Shown one piece after another: positions 1 through 7,693 of a DNA stretch of 64,000 bases (position 1 is its first letter; every line of letters begins with the position of its first letter). This DNA is from Legionella bozemanae (GTDB taxonomy: Bacteria; Pseudomonadota; Gammaproteobacteria; Legionellales; Legionellaceae): assembly GCF_001648595.1 (NCBI RefSeq), contig NZ_LBAW01000003.1, positions 124,001-188,000 on the forward strand, in the 5' to 3' direction. The position numbers and the translations under genes are program-made. The notes under the pieces are model-generated. The model searched no databases and was not told the origin of the DNA. It saw only the letters and a program-made list of their open reading frames with translations.

Positions 1-75
1 CTTGGGCCGAGAACTACTGCCTGGAGAGTTGAAGATATTAAAGAATTTATCATTAATTTTGATAAGAAAAAGTAA
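1..75 (+). CDS. AlpA-like regulator, C-terminal fragment (cut by window edge)
   Basis: The first frame is open from base 1 to a TAA at 73-75 and encodes 24 residues. It contains GPRTTAWRVEDIKEF, which resembles the end of the winged-helix domain of AlpA/excisionase-type prophage regulators (the usual pattern is a G-P-R-S-x-x-W-R-x-x-E-V-x-x-W tail). Proteins of this family activate or direct excision of integrated elements. The start lies left of the window, so full length and partners are unknown. The family call rests on a short match and is an inference. Confidence 0.5.
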   Translation, partial: LGPRTTAWRVEDIKEFIINFDKKK

Positions 76-146
76 ATATTAGACCCGATTATGTATTTGT
101 AAATTTTATTAAAAAAGTTAAATTATATTAAACGCTTGCTTAATTT

Positions 147-302
147 TTAATGGTGTAGCCGTTGTCTAGTGTCTTTAATATTGTTCTGGATATTTTCATC
201 TGATTGTAGGGATAAAATTCCCTCTGCAACTCTTTTAATTAATTCTTCTTTATAGTAGTAATTTATCCGTTCATGTAAAGTATTTGTCTAAACTGTAGCC
301 AT
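147..302 (-). pseudogene. Short gene remnant with an in-frame stop at codon 5
   Basis: Read on the minus strand, an ATG at 302-300 begins MATV, then a TAG at 290-288, then an uninterrupted frame (TNTLHERINYYYKEELIKR and onward) to a TAA at 149-147, 52 codons in all. One base change (CAG to TAG) would explain the stop. The coding-like, charged helical tail suggests a small gene killed by a nonsense mutation. Chance openness of a short AT-rich frame is the alternative. No function is recognised. Confidence 0.3.
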
Positions 303-364
303 AATTTTTTTTGTACTACTATTAATAGTAAATCTTCCTAAAAATATTAAAGACCTATTATTAA

Positions 365-2779
365 ATGAACTCCGAAATACAAAAAACAAGAAAAAATCAT
401 TATGTGCCCGTGTGGTATCAAAAAGGTTTTTTGTCACATTCCTCAAGCAAACTAGTGTATTTAGATCTGTATCCCGAACAAAAAGTACTGCCAGACGGTA
501 AAATAATCTCTATGAAAAATACGCATTATTTTTCACCTCAACAGTGCTTTTATGAATATGATTTATATACTACTTTTTTCGGTAGTTGCATTAATGATGA
601 TATTGAGAGGTTACTCTTTGGAGAAATAGATCGCATAGGAGCACCTGCTGTCAGGGCTTACACTATAAATGATTGTCATGGGTGGCATAAAAATTTTAAA
701 AATTTTTTTAAATTTATTGACGCACTAAAGACTAGGACCCCTAAAGGTTTAGACTGGATAAAGAATCACTATTCTGGTCTCAAACAAGAACAGTTAATGA
801 AAGAAATGCAATCTATACATAATTTACATTGTGTTATATGGACAGAGGGAGTAAGAGAGATAGTTTCAGCAAAAAATTCCAATATAAAATTCATCTTATC
901 TGATCATCCAGTAACTGTGTATAATCCTGCTTGTCTCCCAAATGATGAAAAGTGTAAATACCCAAATGATCCTTCAATCTTATTAAAAGGTTCACAAACG
1001 ATTTTTCCTTTAAATGAAAATCACTGCTTAATACTCACAAATCTTGAATATGCTAATAACCATGAAGATGACCCTTTAGAAAAAAGAACAAACCCTCAAT
1101 TTCTAAGAGAAACACTAGTGAGTACAATTGATTTTATTTGGTCTAGAGAATTGAATGAAGTAGAAGTTTCGGAAATAAACTACATTCTAAAAAAAGGAGC
1201 AAAAAAATATATAGCATCTTCAAACGAGGATTGGTTACATCCTGAAAAAATAGTCTCATCTACATGGTGTTCTTTGAAAAAAACATTGCTACCACCGGAA
1301 AACGAGCTAAATAGATTTAATAGCGAAATTATAATTGGTGGATTCAAAGATGGATCTACATATAGTCAGGACGTATTTGGTAGGAAAATTCCAGAAAATA
1401 AATATTTGAAAAAAGTAATTGTAGAAAGTGAGCTGAAAAGAAATGATTTATGCGGATGTGGCAGTGGTAAAAGATATAAAAATTGCTGTAAAGATATTCC
1501 AAAAGGAAAAAGAAAAACTTGGAAAGAATTAAGTATTAGGGAAAGAAATATCGTGTTATATGATGGCATACGCCAGATTTTAAAGCTTGATAAAGACTCT
1601 AGTTGGGATGATATTAGACAAAGATTATCAGATAATAAAATAGTTGAAATTTACAGTCTTTATGGAAGTCTTTGGCCTAGTAATACCGATATATTTGGTT
1701 TATTGCCTCAACCTGATAGCAATTTGCGAGCTCTATACACAGGAATGTTAGATCCAAGGAGTACCGGTATTCATATTGTAACAGGATTAGTACCTTATTT
1801 TGATGAAATTTTAATACAACATCCCTTTTTGAATCCGGGAATACTAAAGGAGGAAATTAATCCTATAAAAAATCCAAGTCTTTATAGGCAGCAATTATTA
1901 AAAGATTTATGGTTAATCTTACATTTACAAATATTTGTTGAAAGTGGAGTTGTTAACTTAGTTCCTGATATAACTGCTTTTAATTTGAAAATTACTAAAG
2001 AAATGTATGAAATGGCAAGGCAGAGGAGTGAGAGCGAAATAATAAATGAAAAAGAGGTCGAAAGATTAAAAAATATTGTTCAAGATGACTCACTTATAAC
2101 TTATTTTTCTCTACCAAAAGAAATACTAGAGCAATCCATCAAAAAAGAGAATCCCAACATTTCATCGGATAAATTAAAAGAACTTGTTGACTATTGTTCC
2201 GAATCTAATAGAAGTAACCCTTTTGCTCCCTTACAAGATTCTCCAGAATCTAAAAATTTTCTTGCATATAATATGGTCCCAAATTTCGAAATGTCTTTGT
2301 ATATTTCTCAGACAACTGGTGCACTTATTATTACAGATAGTGAAAGCAGATGGCAGCAGATAATAAAGTCTCAATACAGAGATTTAGGTATAGCTCGATA
2401 TCCATGGAACAACCTAAGTGAGCAAATAAATAGTCGAGAATTTACATTAAATTTAAATCCAGAAATTACATATGATTATGGAAAAAGAGAACCTTTTATA
2501 AATATAAAAAATACATTTCGTGAAATTTTTAATATTATTAAAAATGATATAGCAATTAATAATACAAAAATGAGAAAACTAAGAGAGGAACTAACTAAAA
2601 GTTACCTTCGAACATTGAAAATTGAAGATAAGCACAATAATTTCAAAGCAAAAATATCAATTCTCATGCCAAAGGGAGGATTTACAGATCACAATGTACA
2701 ACGCTTACTTTTGAAATCAGGCAGTGACAAGCATTTGAAATATGTTCCAATTTCAATATTTATAAATTGCCATGAATGA
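365..2779 (+). CDS. DUF4238-like protein with internal SEC-C zinc motif
   Basis: This is an 804-residue soluble protein. The N-terminus (KNHYVPVWYQKGF, residues 10-22) matches the opening signature of DUF4238 proteins, whose function is unknown but which are frequent in mobile and defence-rich regions. At residues 363-375 lies a SEC-C type zinc motif with Cys363, Cys365, Cys374 and Cys375 (CGCGSGKRYKNCC), which in other proteins is a C-terminal metal-binding tail. Here it sits mid-protein, followed by more than 400 residues I do not recognise, so the protein looks like a fusion of a DUF4238 module, a zinc knuckle and a novel C-terminal domain. It is strongly AT-rich and stands alone between remnants at the left side of the ICE, typical of cargo. 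A defence or stress role is inference from context only. Confidence 0.8.
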   Translation: MNSEIQKTRKNHYVPVWYQKGFLSHSSSKLVYLDLYPEQKVLPDGKIISMKNTHYFSPQQCFYEYDLYTTFFGSCINDDIERLLFGEIDRIGAPAVRAYTINDCHGWHKNFKNFFKFIDALKTRTPKGLDWIKNHYSGLKQEQLMKEMQSIHNLHCVIWTEGVREIVSAKNSNIKFILSDHPVTVYNPACLPNDEKCKYPNDPSILLKGSQTIFPLNENHCLILTNLEYANNHEDDPLEKRTNPQFLRETLVSTIDFIWSRELNEVEVSEINYILKKGAKKYIASSNEDWLHPEKIVSSTWCSLKKTLLPPENELNRFNSEIIIGGFKDGSTYSQDVFGRKIPENKYLKKVIVESELKRNDLCGCGSGKRYKNCCKDIPKGKRKTWKELSIRERNIVLYDGIRQILKLDKDSSWDDIRQRLSDNKIVEIYSLYGSLWPSNTDIFGLLPQPDSNLRALYTGMLDPRSTGIHIVTGLVPYFDEILIQHPFLNPGILKEEINPIKNPSLYRQQLLKDLWLILHLQIFVESGVVNLVPDITAFNLKITKEMYEMARQRSESEIINEKEVERLKNIVQDDSLITYFSLPKEILEQSIKKENPNISSDKLKELVDYCSESNRSNPFAPLQDSPESKNFLAYNMVPNFEMSLYISQTTGALIITDSESRWQQIIKSQYRDLGIARYPWNNLSEQINSREFTLNLNPEITYDYGKREPFINIKNTFREIFNIIKNDIAINNTKMRKLREELTKSYLRTLKIEDKHNNFKAKISILMPKGGFTDHNVQRLLLKSGSDKHLKYVPISIFINCHE

Positions 2780-2795
2780 AATTTTATTTTTTTTA

Positions 2796-2927
2796 TTATA
2801 ATTTTTTAATAACCACAAGGAAGAAGTTAAAGTCTTGCATGTGCTTTCTGTTGCCAGTTACCAATGTAAGGATTTTCATATCCCTTCTATTAAGGCAATG
2901 TGTAAAGCCCATTGTTTTCCCAAGCAT
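2796..2927 (-). pseudogene. Possible VapC/PIN toxin tail remnant
   Basis: A 43-residue minus-strand frame contains ILTLVTGNRKHMQDF, which resembles the C-terminal end of VapC-type PIN toxins (a T-L-V-T-x-N-x-K-H-F pattern). No catalytic N-terminal part is present upstream in any joined frame and the neighbouring frame is broken by stops, so if the match is real this is a decayed fragment. Support is one short motif. Confidence 0.3.
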
Positions 2928-3063
2928 TTGGTTTTAATGCTCGAACTCCAGGCGCAAGATTCTCCTGTGGTACTGAGGTAATAGATTATTATTTAAGTGG
3001 ATAAAGGAAAGACCTAACCCTTAGATTTTTGCTATTATTGTTATAAAAATTGGAGGATTAGAT

Positions 3064-3255
3064 ATGGAGATTCTGTTAAGCTCTATTTACGTTGTTTTTG
3101 CATGGATTTTCAATCATTTTTTCAAAATATCGATTTTTATTTTTTTATTTATAATATGTTTTGGGATAAATGAAATAGCAAATAGTGCGCGGGAAATGGC
3201 CCTCCAGTTAAAAATAATTAAGATTTTACTAAGAAGCAACGATGATGAGGAATAA
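3064..3255 (+). CDS. Small membrane protein, unknown function
   Basis: This is a 63-residue protein with a good ribosome binding site (GGAGG about 8 bases before the ATG). Residues about 3-36 are almost entirely hydrophobic and form one or two membrane segments, followed by a short cytoplasmic tail rich in Lys/Arg and ending in acidic residues. It is convergent with the traC-traD-hypothetical operon. Small hydrophobic proteins of this sort can be toxins of type I systems, entry-exclusion factors or simple membrane peptides. Nothing in the sequence decides between these. Confidence 0.6.
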   Translation: MEILLSSIYVVFAWIFNHFFKISIFIFLFIICFGINEIANSAREMALQLKIIKILLRSNDDEE

Positions 3256-3269
3256 GGAAAAAACAATCT

Positions 3270-3896
3270 TCAATTGCATTTCCATGGCTTATATTTAATA
3301 AATTTAATTTTGAGATTTTTATATAATTCCTTTAATAAATTAGAGTTTATTTCTTGTAATAATAAATTTTTCAAATGTAAGTATTTGTTTCGGAATAAAT
3401 TTACAAATTCTATAGAAGGATAGAATACTTCAAAGGTATTTGGAGTAAAAATTAAATTAATTTCTTTCTCACTTATTCCTAAATCTGCAATGTGACTTAG
3501 TGAATAAGTATAACTTTTAATATAATCATTCACTGTCTTTAAATCTTCAAGCTCTACTAAAGCATAATTTTTAATAATAGTTTCTTTAATTATTCTACCT
3601 TGGTTTTCTTGATGCTTTAAAAATCCTGTGACAGTTTTTTCTACGGCCTCACATAAAAAATCTAATTCTTCTCCTTTTAAGTTCTCAAAAGGTTTAGCTT
3701 TTTCTATAAAAGAGGAATTAAAGCCCAACATAATTTCTATATGTAAATTAATAGGAGCATACAAATTATTTATTTTATTAGTAATTAATTGAATTCTTTG
3801 TTTTTTATTATTGAGAATAAAATTTAAATAGCCAGATACACCGGCTCCCCCTATTGTGCCTAATGCCCCACTTAGTAAAACTGTTGTTAAATCCAT
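3270..3896 (-). CDS. Membrane-anchored hypothetical protein downstream of traD
   Basis: This is a 208-residue protein with an N-terminal glycine-rich hydrophobic segment (residues about 5-28, a probable membrane anchor) and a long, mostly helical cytoplasmic remainder. It starts 29 bases after traD ends and is transcribed in the same direction, so it probably belongs to a traC-traD-this gene transfer operon. That position suggests a role in conjugation or exclusion, but the sequence carries no family signature I recognise. Confidence 0.65.
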   Translation of the reverse strand: MDLTTVLLSGALGTIGGAGVSGYLNFILNNKKQRIQLITNKINNLYAPINLHIEIMLGFNSSFIEKAKPFENLKGEELDFLCEAVEKTVTGFLKHQENQGRIIKETIIKNYALVELEDLKTVNDYIKSYTYSLSHIADLGISEKEINLIFTPNTFEVFYPSIEFVNLFRNKYLHLKNLLLQEINSNLLKELYKNLKIKFIKYKPWKCN

Positions 3897-3925
3897 TTAT
3901 TTTCCGCTCTAAGTTACAAAAAATT

Positions 3926-4192
3926 TTATTTATTCAAAAATAAATTATTTCCCTTGGTCTCGAACAAATTAGTATAGTCTTCATCCTCTCTTAATAAACT
4001 TAAAGAATAATCTAATGCACCAAGAATTACTGATTTATTAAAACCGTCCATTCCGGATTTAATCACTAACCCACCAAGCTCAATTTTACGCCGAGTATCT
4101 GCTTTTCGTTTTTTTAGTCTTTCTAGAACAATTGATTTTTCATATCTTACAATAACCTGTTGTTGCCTTTTGATTTGATCATGAATTGACAT
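3926..4192 (-). CDS. traD: TraD-like small conjugal transfer protein
   Basis: This is an 88-residue, strongly basic and helical protein (RLKKRKADTRRKIELGGLVIKSG), matching the pattern of the small TraD proteins of Agrobacterium-type transfer regions. These are unrelated to the VirD4-type TraD of F plasmids. A strong ribosome binding site (AAGGAG) lies inside the end of traC, and the two frames overlap by 14 bases, so translation is probably coupled. In Ti plasmids traC, traD and traG diverge from traA across oriT, and the same divergence is seen here. The family call rests on size, motif and context. Confidence 0.7.
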   Translation of the reverse strand: MSIHDQIKRQQQVIVRYEKSIVLERLKKRKADTRRKIELGGLVIKSGMDGFNKSVILGALDYSLSLLREDEDYTNLFETKGNNLFLNK

Positions 4193-4385
4193 AATTCAGC
4201 TCCTTAGCAATCTTGGCAAAGATTAAATCGAGTCGGTTAAGGTCATAGTGATGAAGATTATGTTTATAGGCAAGAGAGCCGATTTCTAGCTTATGCTTTT
4301 GTTGCAGTTGATCAAGTTTTATTTTAGCTTTTTCAATTCTATCCGTGAGTACTTCTTCCATTTGCGATAATGTCTTCTTTGACAT
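4179..4385 (-). CDS. traC: TraC-like small conjugal transfer / accessory oriT protein
   Basis: This 68-residue, heptad-rich protein is a probable coiled coil (TDRIEKAKIKLDQLQQKHK). It is the first gene of the leftward operon and begins directly next to the candidate oriT. Its size, helical character and location match TraC of Ti-type mobilisation modules, which is thought to assist the relaxase at oriT. A GGAG ribosome binding site precedes the ATG. Sequence identity to known TraC cannot be measured here, so the label is contextual. Confidence 0.65.
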   Translation of the reverse strand: MSKKTLSQMEEVLTDRIEKAKIKLDQLQQKHKLEIGSLAYKHNLHHYDLNRLDLIFAKIAKELNYVNS

Positions 4386-4629
4386 GATATTCTCCGCAAA
4401 TTTAGTTCACGCAAAAAGCATAACTGTTACGATCTTTGAAATCAACATCTTCATAATAATCCGAGCGCTGCGAGATCTGACAATCACGCAGAGGTTTTCT
4501 CAAGTGCGCAATATACATTCTTTCGAATGTTTGCTAAATTAGAGCTTCGCTGCTAAAAAAATCCTTCATGGAGAAGGTCTTTTCTTTTTTTCAAGCAACC
4601 GATGGAGCGCTTTTATTTAAGGTGAATCC
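4386..4629. other. oriT: Candidate origin of transfer (oriT) between traC and traA
   Basis: This is the only intergenic gap between the divergent traC and traA genes, the place where Ti-type elements keep oriT. It contains CAAGTGCGCAATATAC at 4501-4516, which resembles the Ti nic core (CAAGGGCGCAATTATAC, from memory) and the RSF1010 core (AAGTGCGC). Directly after it is a hairpin, ACATTC-TTTC-GAATGT (4515-4530). Before it is a second inverted repeat, CTGCG (4468-4472) with CGCAG (4487-4491). The nick is expected within or next to the GTGCGC core. The exact base and nicked strand cannot be settled by reading alone. Confidence 0.7.
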
Positions 4630-7233
4630 ATGGCGATTGCTTTCGCACGTGTCTCCATTCATAGCCGCTCGAAAGGCCATAGTGCCGTTGCTGCAATTAG
4701 TTATCGTGCAGGTCAGAGATTAGTGGATTCACGCACTGGTATTACTTATGATTTTTCAAATCGTCATGATGTTGTTTATTCCGAAATTCTCTTGCCCGAA
4801 GATTGTGATGAAGCCTTTCTCAATCGAGAATATTTATGGAATCAAGTCGAACTTGCAGAAAATCGTATTGATGCCCAAGTGTGTAAGGATGTAGTTTTGG
4901 CATTGCCCAAAGAATTGGATTTGGTTCAGCAAGTTGAGCTTGCCCAACGTTTTGCCCAAATTCATTTTGTTATAAATGGATTGCCTGCAGATATTTCCAT
5001 TCATGACCATGAGGATGGTAACCCACATGCTCATATCCTCATACCAACCCGTCGTTTGGAGAAAGAAGGATTTTCCAAATATAAAGCACGTGATTTGAAT
5101 CCTGCTTTTGCAAAAGGATTTATTGTGGAACAGGATTATTGGGGAGAACAATGGCGAGAGTTCCAAAATAATTTTTTTAAAGATCACCAGCTTGATATAT
5201 GTGTTGATTTCAATCATCTGATTCCTGAGCGTCACCATGGAATAATAAAATCAACCGATAATCATTATTTACTTGAAGAAAATGAGTTGATTCAGGAACT
5301 CAGAAAAGATCTGGCTAAAAATCACCTAGAGGAACTGCTTAATCATATTTCATCACAACATAGCGTCTTTACACGTGTAGATATTGAGAAACTTCTATTT
5401 AAAACGTTGAAAAGTCCTCAAACACCTAACGAATATTTAAGTTTGGTTGAATGCGTTTTAAACCATCGGCATGTTATTAAACTCGGCCTTAATGACGAAG
5501 GAAAAGAAGCCTATACCACACGCCACCAATACATTCAGGAAGCACGTCTGCACAATGACGTTGAAAAGATGATGCAGCGTTATAATCATGTATTTAATCA
5601 AAAGACAGATAGCCTTTCTTCCCATTACAAATTAAGTGAAGAGCAGCATCAGGCCTTACATTACATTATCCAAAGTTCGGACATCAGCGTTGTCGTAGGT
5701 CGCCCTGGCACCGGGAAAAGTTATCTATTAAAGCCTGTGAAAGATTTCTATGAACATCACCAGCATCAGGTAATCGGTGCAGCTTTATCTGGAAAGGTTG
5801 CAAAGGCATTGCAAAAAGAAACCGGTATTACCTCGTCCACTATGGCTTCTTTATCTTATCGGCTTATCAATAAACATCTGCAATTAACAGACAAGCACGT
5901 CATCGTTGTTGATGAGGCCGGCATGGTTGATTTTGACAACATGGCTTTAGTAATGAAAGAAGCACGAAAAGCAAGAAGTAAAGTCATTTTAGTGGGTGAC
6001 CCAGACCAGTTAAAACCCATCCATAAAGGTGAAATATTTCGAGGCATTGCTGCTCATACAGGATATATAGAGTTGGAAAACATCAAACGGCAAAATGACT
6101 TGGAAGACCGCAAGGCAAGCCTTAATTTGGCTAAAGGAAAGATTGATGAAGCATTGACTCATTACCATAAAAAAGGTGCGATAGATTTTTCTAATACACC
6201 TGAGGAAGCTTCCAATAAATTAATTGAGGAATGGCAACAGGATATCAGTAAAAAAACTCTAAAAGACTCGATTATGCTTGCTTTTTCCAGAGCTGCTGTT
6301 GCTGATTTAAATGATAAAGCGCATCAGGCATTACTGGATAAAAATGTTTTGGGGAAAGAAGAAATTGTGCGCCAGGGTTATGAGCGAACTCTCTTTATTT
6401 CAACAGGAGAGCGTTTACTGTTCCGTCAAAATGATAAAATACTTGGAGTGAGAAATGGAGATTTAGGAACAGTTCAGGCTGTAGATAAAAATAACTTACA
6501 CGTCAAATTGGATAGTGGTGAAAAAATAAATATCCCAAAAACATATAAAGCCATTGATTATGCTTATGCGCTCACGGTTCATAAATCCCAAGGCATGACA
6601 GCGAAACATGTTCGTGTTTTTATAGACAGTAAATTCTGGGATCGAAATTTAAGCTTTGTTGCTATGACACGTCACAAACAAAGCTTAAAACTCTATACGG
6701 ATACCCAAAAACACCCAAGTTTGAACGATTTAAAACAAACACTTTCCAGAAAAATAACGAAGGATAATGTCATCGACTGGCCACTAGATTTTGCAACTCG
6801 CTGTGGATTTGACCCTGACAAATTAATCGGGAAAGTAGTGAATCATCTTGCAGATATAGCTCACGATATTAAAGATAAATACACCTTTGTAATAAACTAT
6901 GAAGCCAATCAAAAACAGAAATTTAAAAATAATACGTACGACACTTTAGATAAGACCATGCCTGCAAAAGAAATTTCTAGAAATCTATCTTTCTATGAGC
7001 AATTTAAGAAAGAATATCCGATCTTGGTTCAGTATGAACAAGCTATTGATAAACGTAAGAAGTCCAACGGCTATTGGGCTGAAAAAGCCGACAAAAAAAT
7101 TCTCAAAATGGCCAACCAAATAATCGGTAATAAAATCTTATTTGAGAAAATCAAAAATCATTTTCCACATTTATCTAATGATATACTTCACGTCATGACT
7201 ACCCGAGGTAAGTATTACGTTAAAGAATATTAA
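4630..7233 (+). CDS. traA: TraA conjugative relaxase-helicase (MobA/MobL family)
   Basis: This 867-residue protein would nick oriT, stay attached to the transferred strand and unwind it. The N-terminal relaxase domain has a candidate catalytic Tyr25 (AISYRAG) and the metal-binding histidine cluster HDHEDGNPHAH (His125, His127, His133, His135). A RecD/TraI-like helicase follows, with Walker A GRPGTGKS at 357-364, Walker B VVDEAG near 425, and a late helicase motif YALTVHKSQGMT. It is shorter than the roughly 1100-residue Agrobacterium TraA because the C-terminal extension is reduced. The start is preceded by AAGGTG. It stands alone, diverging from traC across oriT, and would hand its substrate to LvhD4. 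Confidence 0.93.
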   Translation: MAIAFARVSIHSRSKGHSAVAAISYRAGQRLVDSRTGITYDFSNRHDVVYSEILLPEDCDEAFLNREYLWNQVELAENRIDAQVCKDVVLALPKELDLVQQVELAQRFAQIHFVINGLPADISIHDHEDGNPHAHILIPTRRLEKEGFSKYKARDLNPAFAKGFIVEQDYWGEQWREFQNNFFKDHQLDICVDFNHLIPERHHGIIKSTDNHYLLEENELIQELRKDLAKNHLEELLNHISSQHSVFTRVDIEKLLFKTLKSPQTPNEYLSLVECVLNHRHVIKLGLNDEGKEAYTTRHQYIQEARLHNDVEKMMQRYNHVFNQKTDSLSSHYKLSEEQHQALHYIIQSSDISVVVGRPGTGKSYLLKPVKDFYEHHQHQVIGAALSGKVAKALQKETGITSSTMASLSYRLINKHLQLTDKHVIVVDEAGMVDFDNMALVMKEARKARSKVILVGDPDQLKPIHKGEIFRGIAAHTGYIELENIKRQNDLEDRKASLNLAKGKIDEALTHYHKKGAIDFSNTPEEASNKLIEEWQQDISKKTLKDSIMLAFSRAAVADLNDKAHQALLDKNVLGKEEIVRQGYERTLFISTGERLLFRQNDKILGVRNGDLGTVQAVDKNNLHVKLDSGEKINIPKTYKAIDYAYALTVHKSQGMTAKHVRVFIDSKFWDRNLSFVAMTRHKQSLKLYTDTQKHPSLNDLKQTLSRKITKDNVIDWPLDFATRCGFDPDKLIGKVVNHLADIAHDIKDKYTFVINYEANQKQKFKNNTYDTLDKTMPAKEISRNLSFYEQFKKEYPILVQYEQAIDKRKKSNGYWAEKADKKILKMANQIIGNKILFEKIKNHFPHLSNDILHVMTTRGKYYVKEY

Positions 7234-7261
7234 TACTACGTAAATAAATTAACATTCTAAA

Positions 7262-7564
7262 TTAAGGTAGATCCATCCTAAATTGTAAGGGCTCAGCAAA
7301 ATTATTCTTCATTAAGTAATTCTCTAGCTCTTTCTGTGATTCTTGTATGTTGAACCTAGTATGGTTATAAAGATAATATAGATGTGCCATTTCAATTTTA
7401 AAAAAACGACCATCTCTTAAATTAATTCGACACCATAAAGAATCGGTAGGTCTGTTATCCTTCCAAAAATCTTTTTTAGATTCAAATTGTTGTTCAAATG
7501 GTTTACAAATTTGATTAATAAAATCTTCAAAAATACTTATCTCTCTATGTTCGGATTCTATCAT
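7262..7564 (-). CDS. Hypothetical protein downstream of lvhD4
   Basis: This 100-residue acidic/aromatic protein has no membrane segment or recognised motif. A GGGG-type ribosome binding site stands about 10 bases before the ATG. It follows lvhD4 on the same strand after 129 bases, the slot held by lvrE in L. pneumophila Lvh islands, but I do not recognise it as LvrE. It converges on traA with a gap of under 30 bases. No function can be assigned. Confidence 0.6.
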   Translation of the reverse strand: MIESEHREISIFEDFINQICKPFEQQFESKKDFWKDNRPTDSLWCRINLRDGRFFKIEMAHLYYLYNHTRFNIQESQKELENYLMKNNFAEPLQFRMDLP

Positions 7565-7693
7565 TATTTACCCCATATAATTATTTTATTATCATGGTTA
7601 TTATAGTGGAATATATATGCCTTAATTATATAACTACCTTAAGAAAAGTCTTTTAGAGTTTTATTACTTATCTATGGCCATGCTAGGATCTCA

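Noticed and set aside
1440-1495. SEC-C motif as evidence for SecA
   Set aside because: There is no DEAD-motor domain; SEC-C occurs in many unrelated proteins.
4345-4542. A plus-strand frame of 65 codons crossing the traC start and oriT
   Set aside because: It has no ribosome binding site, runs over the transfer origin and overlaps traC in antisense; its composition is not protein-like.
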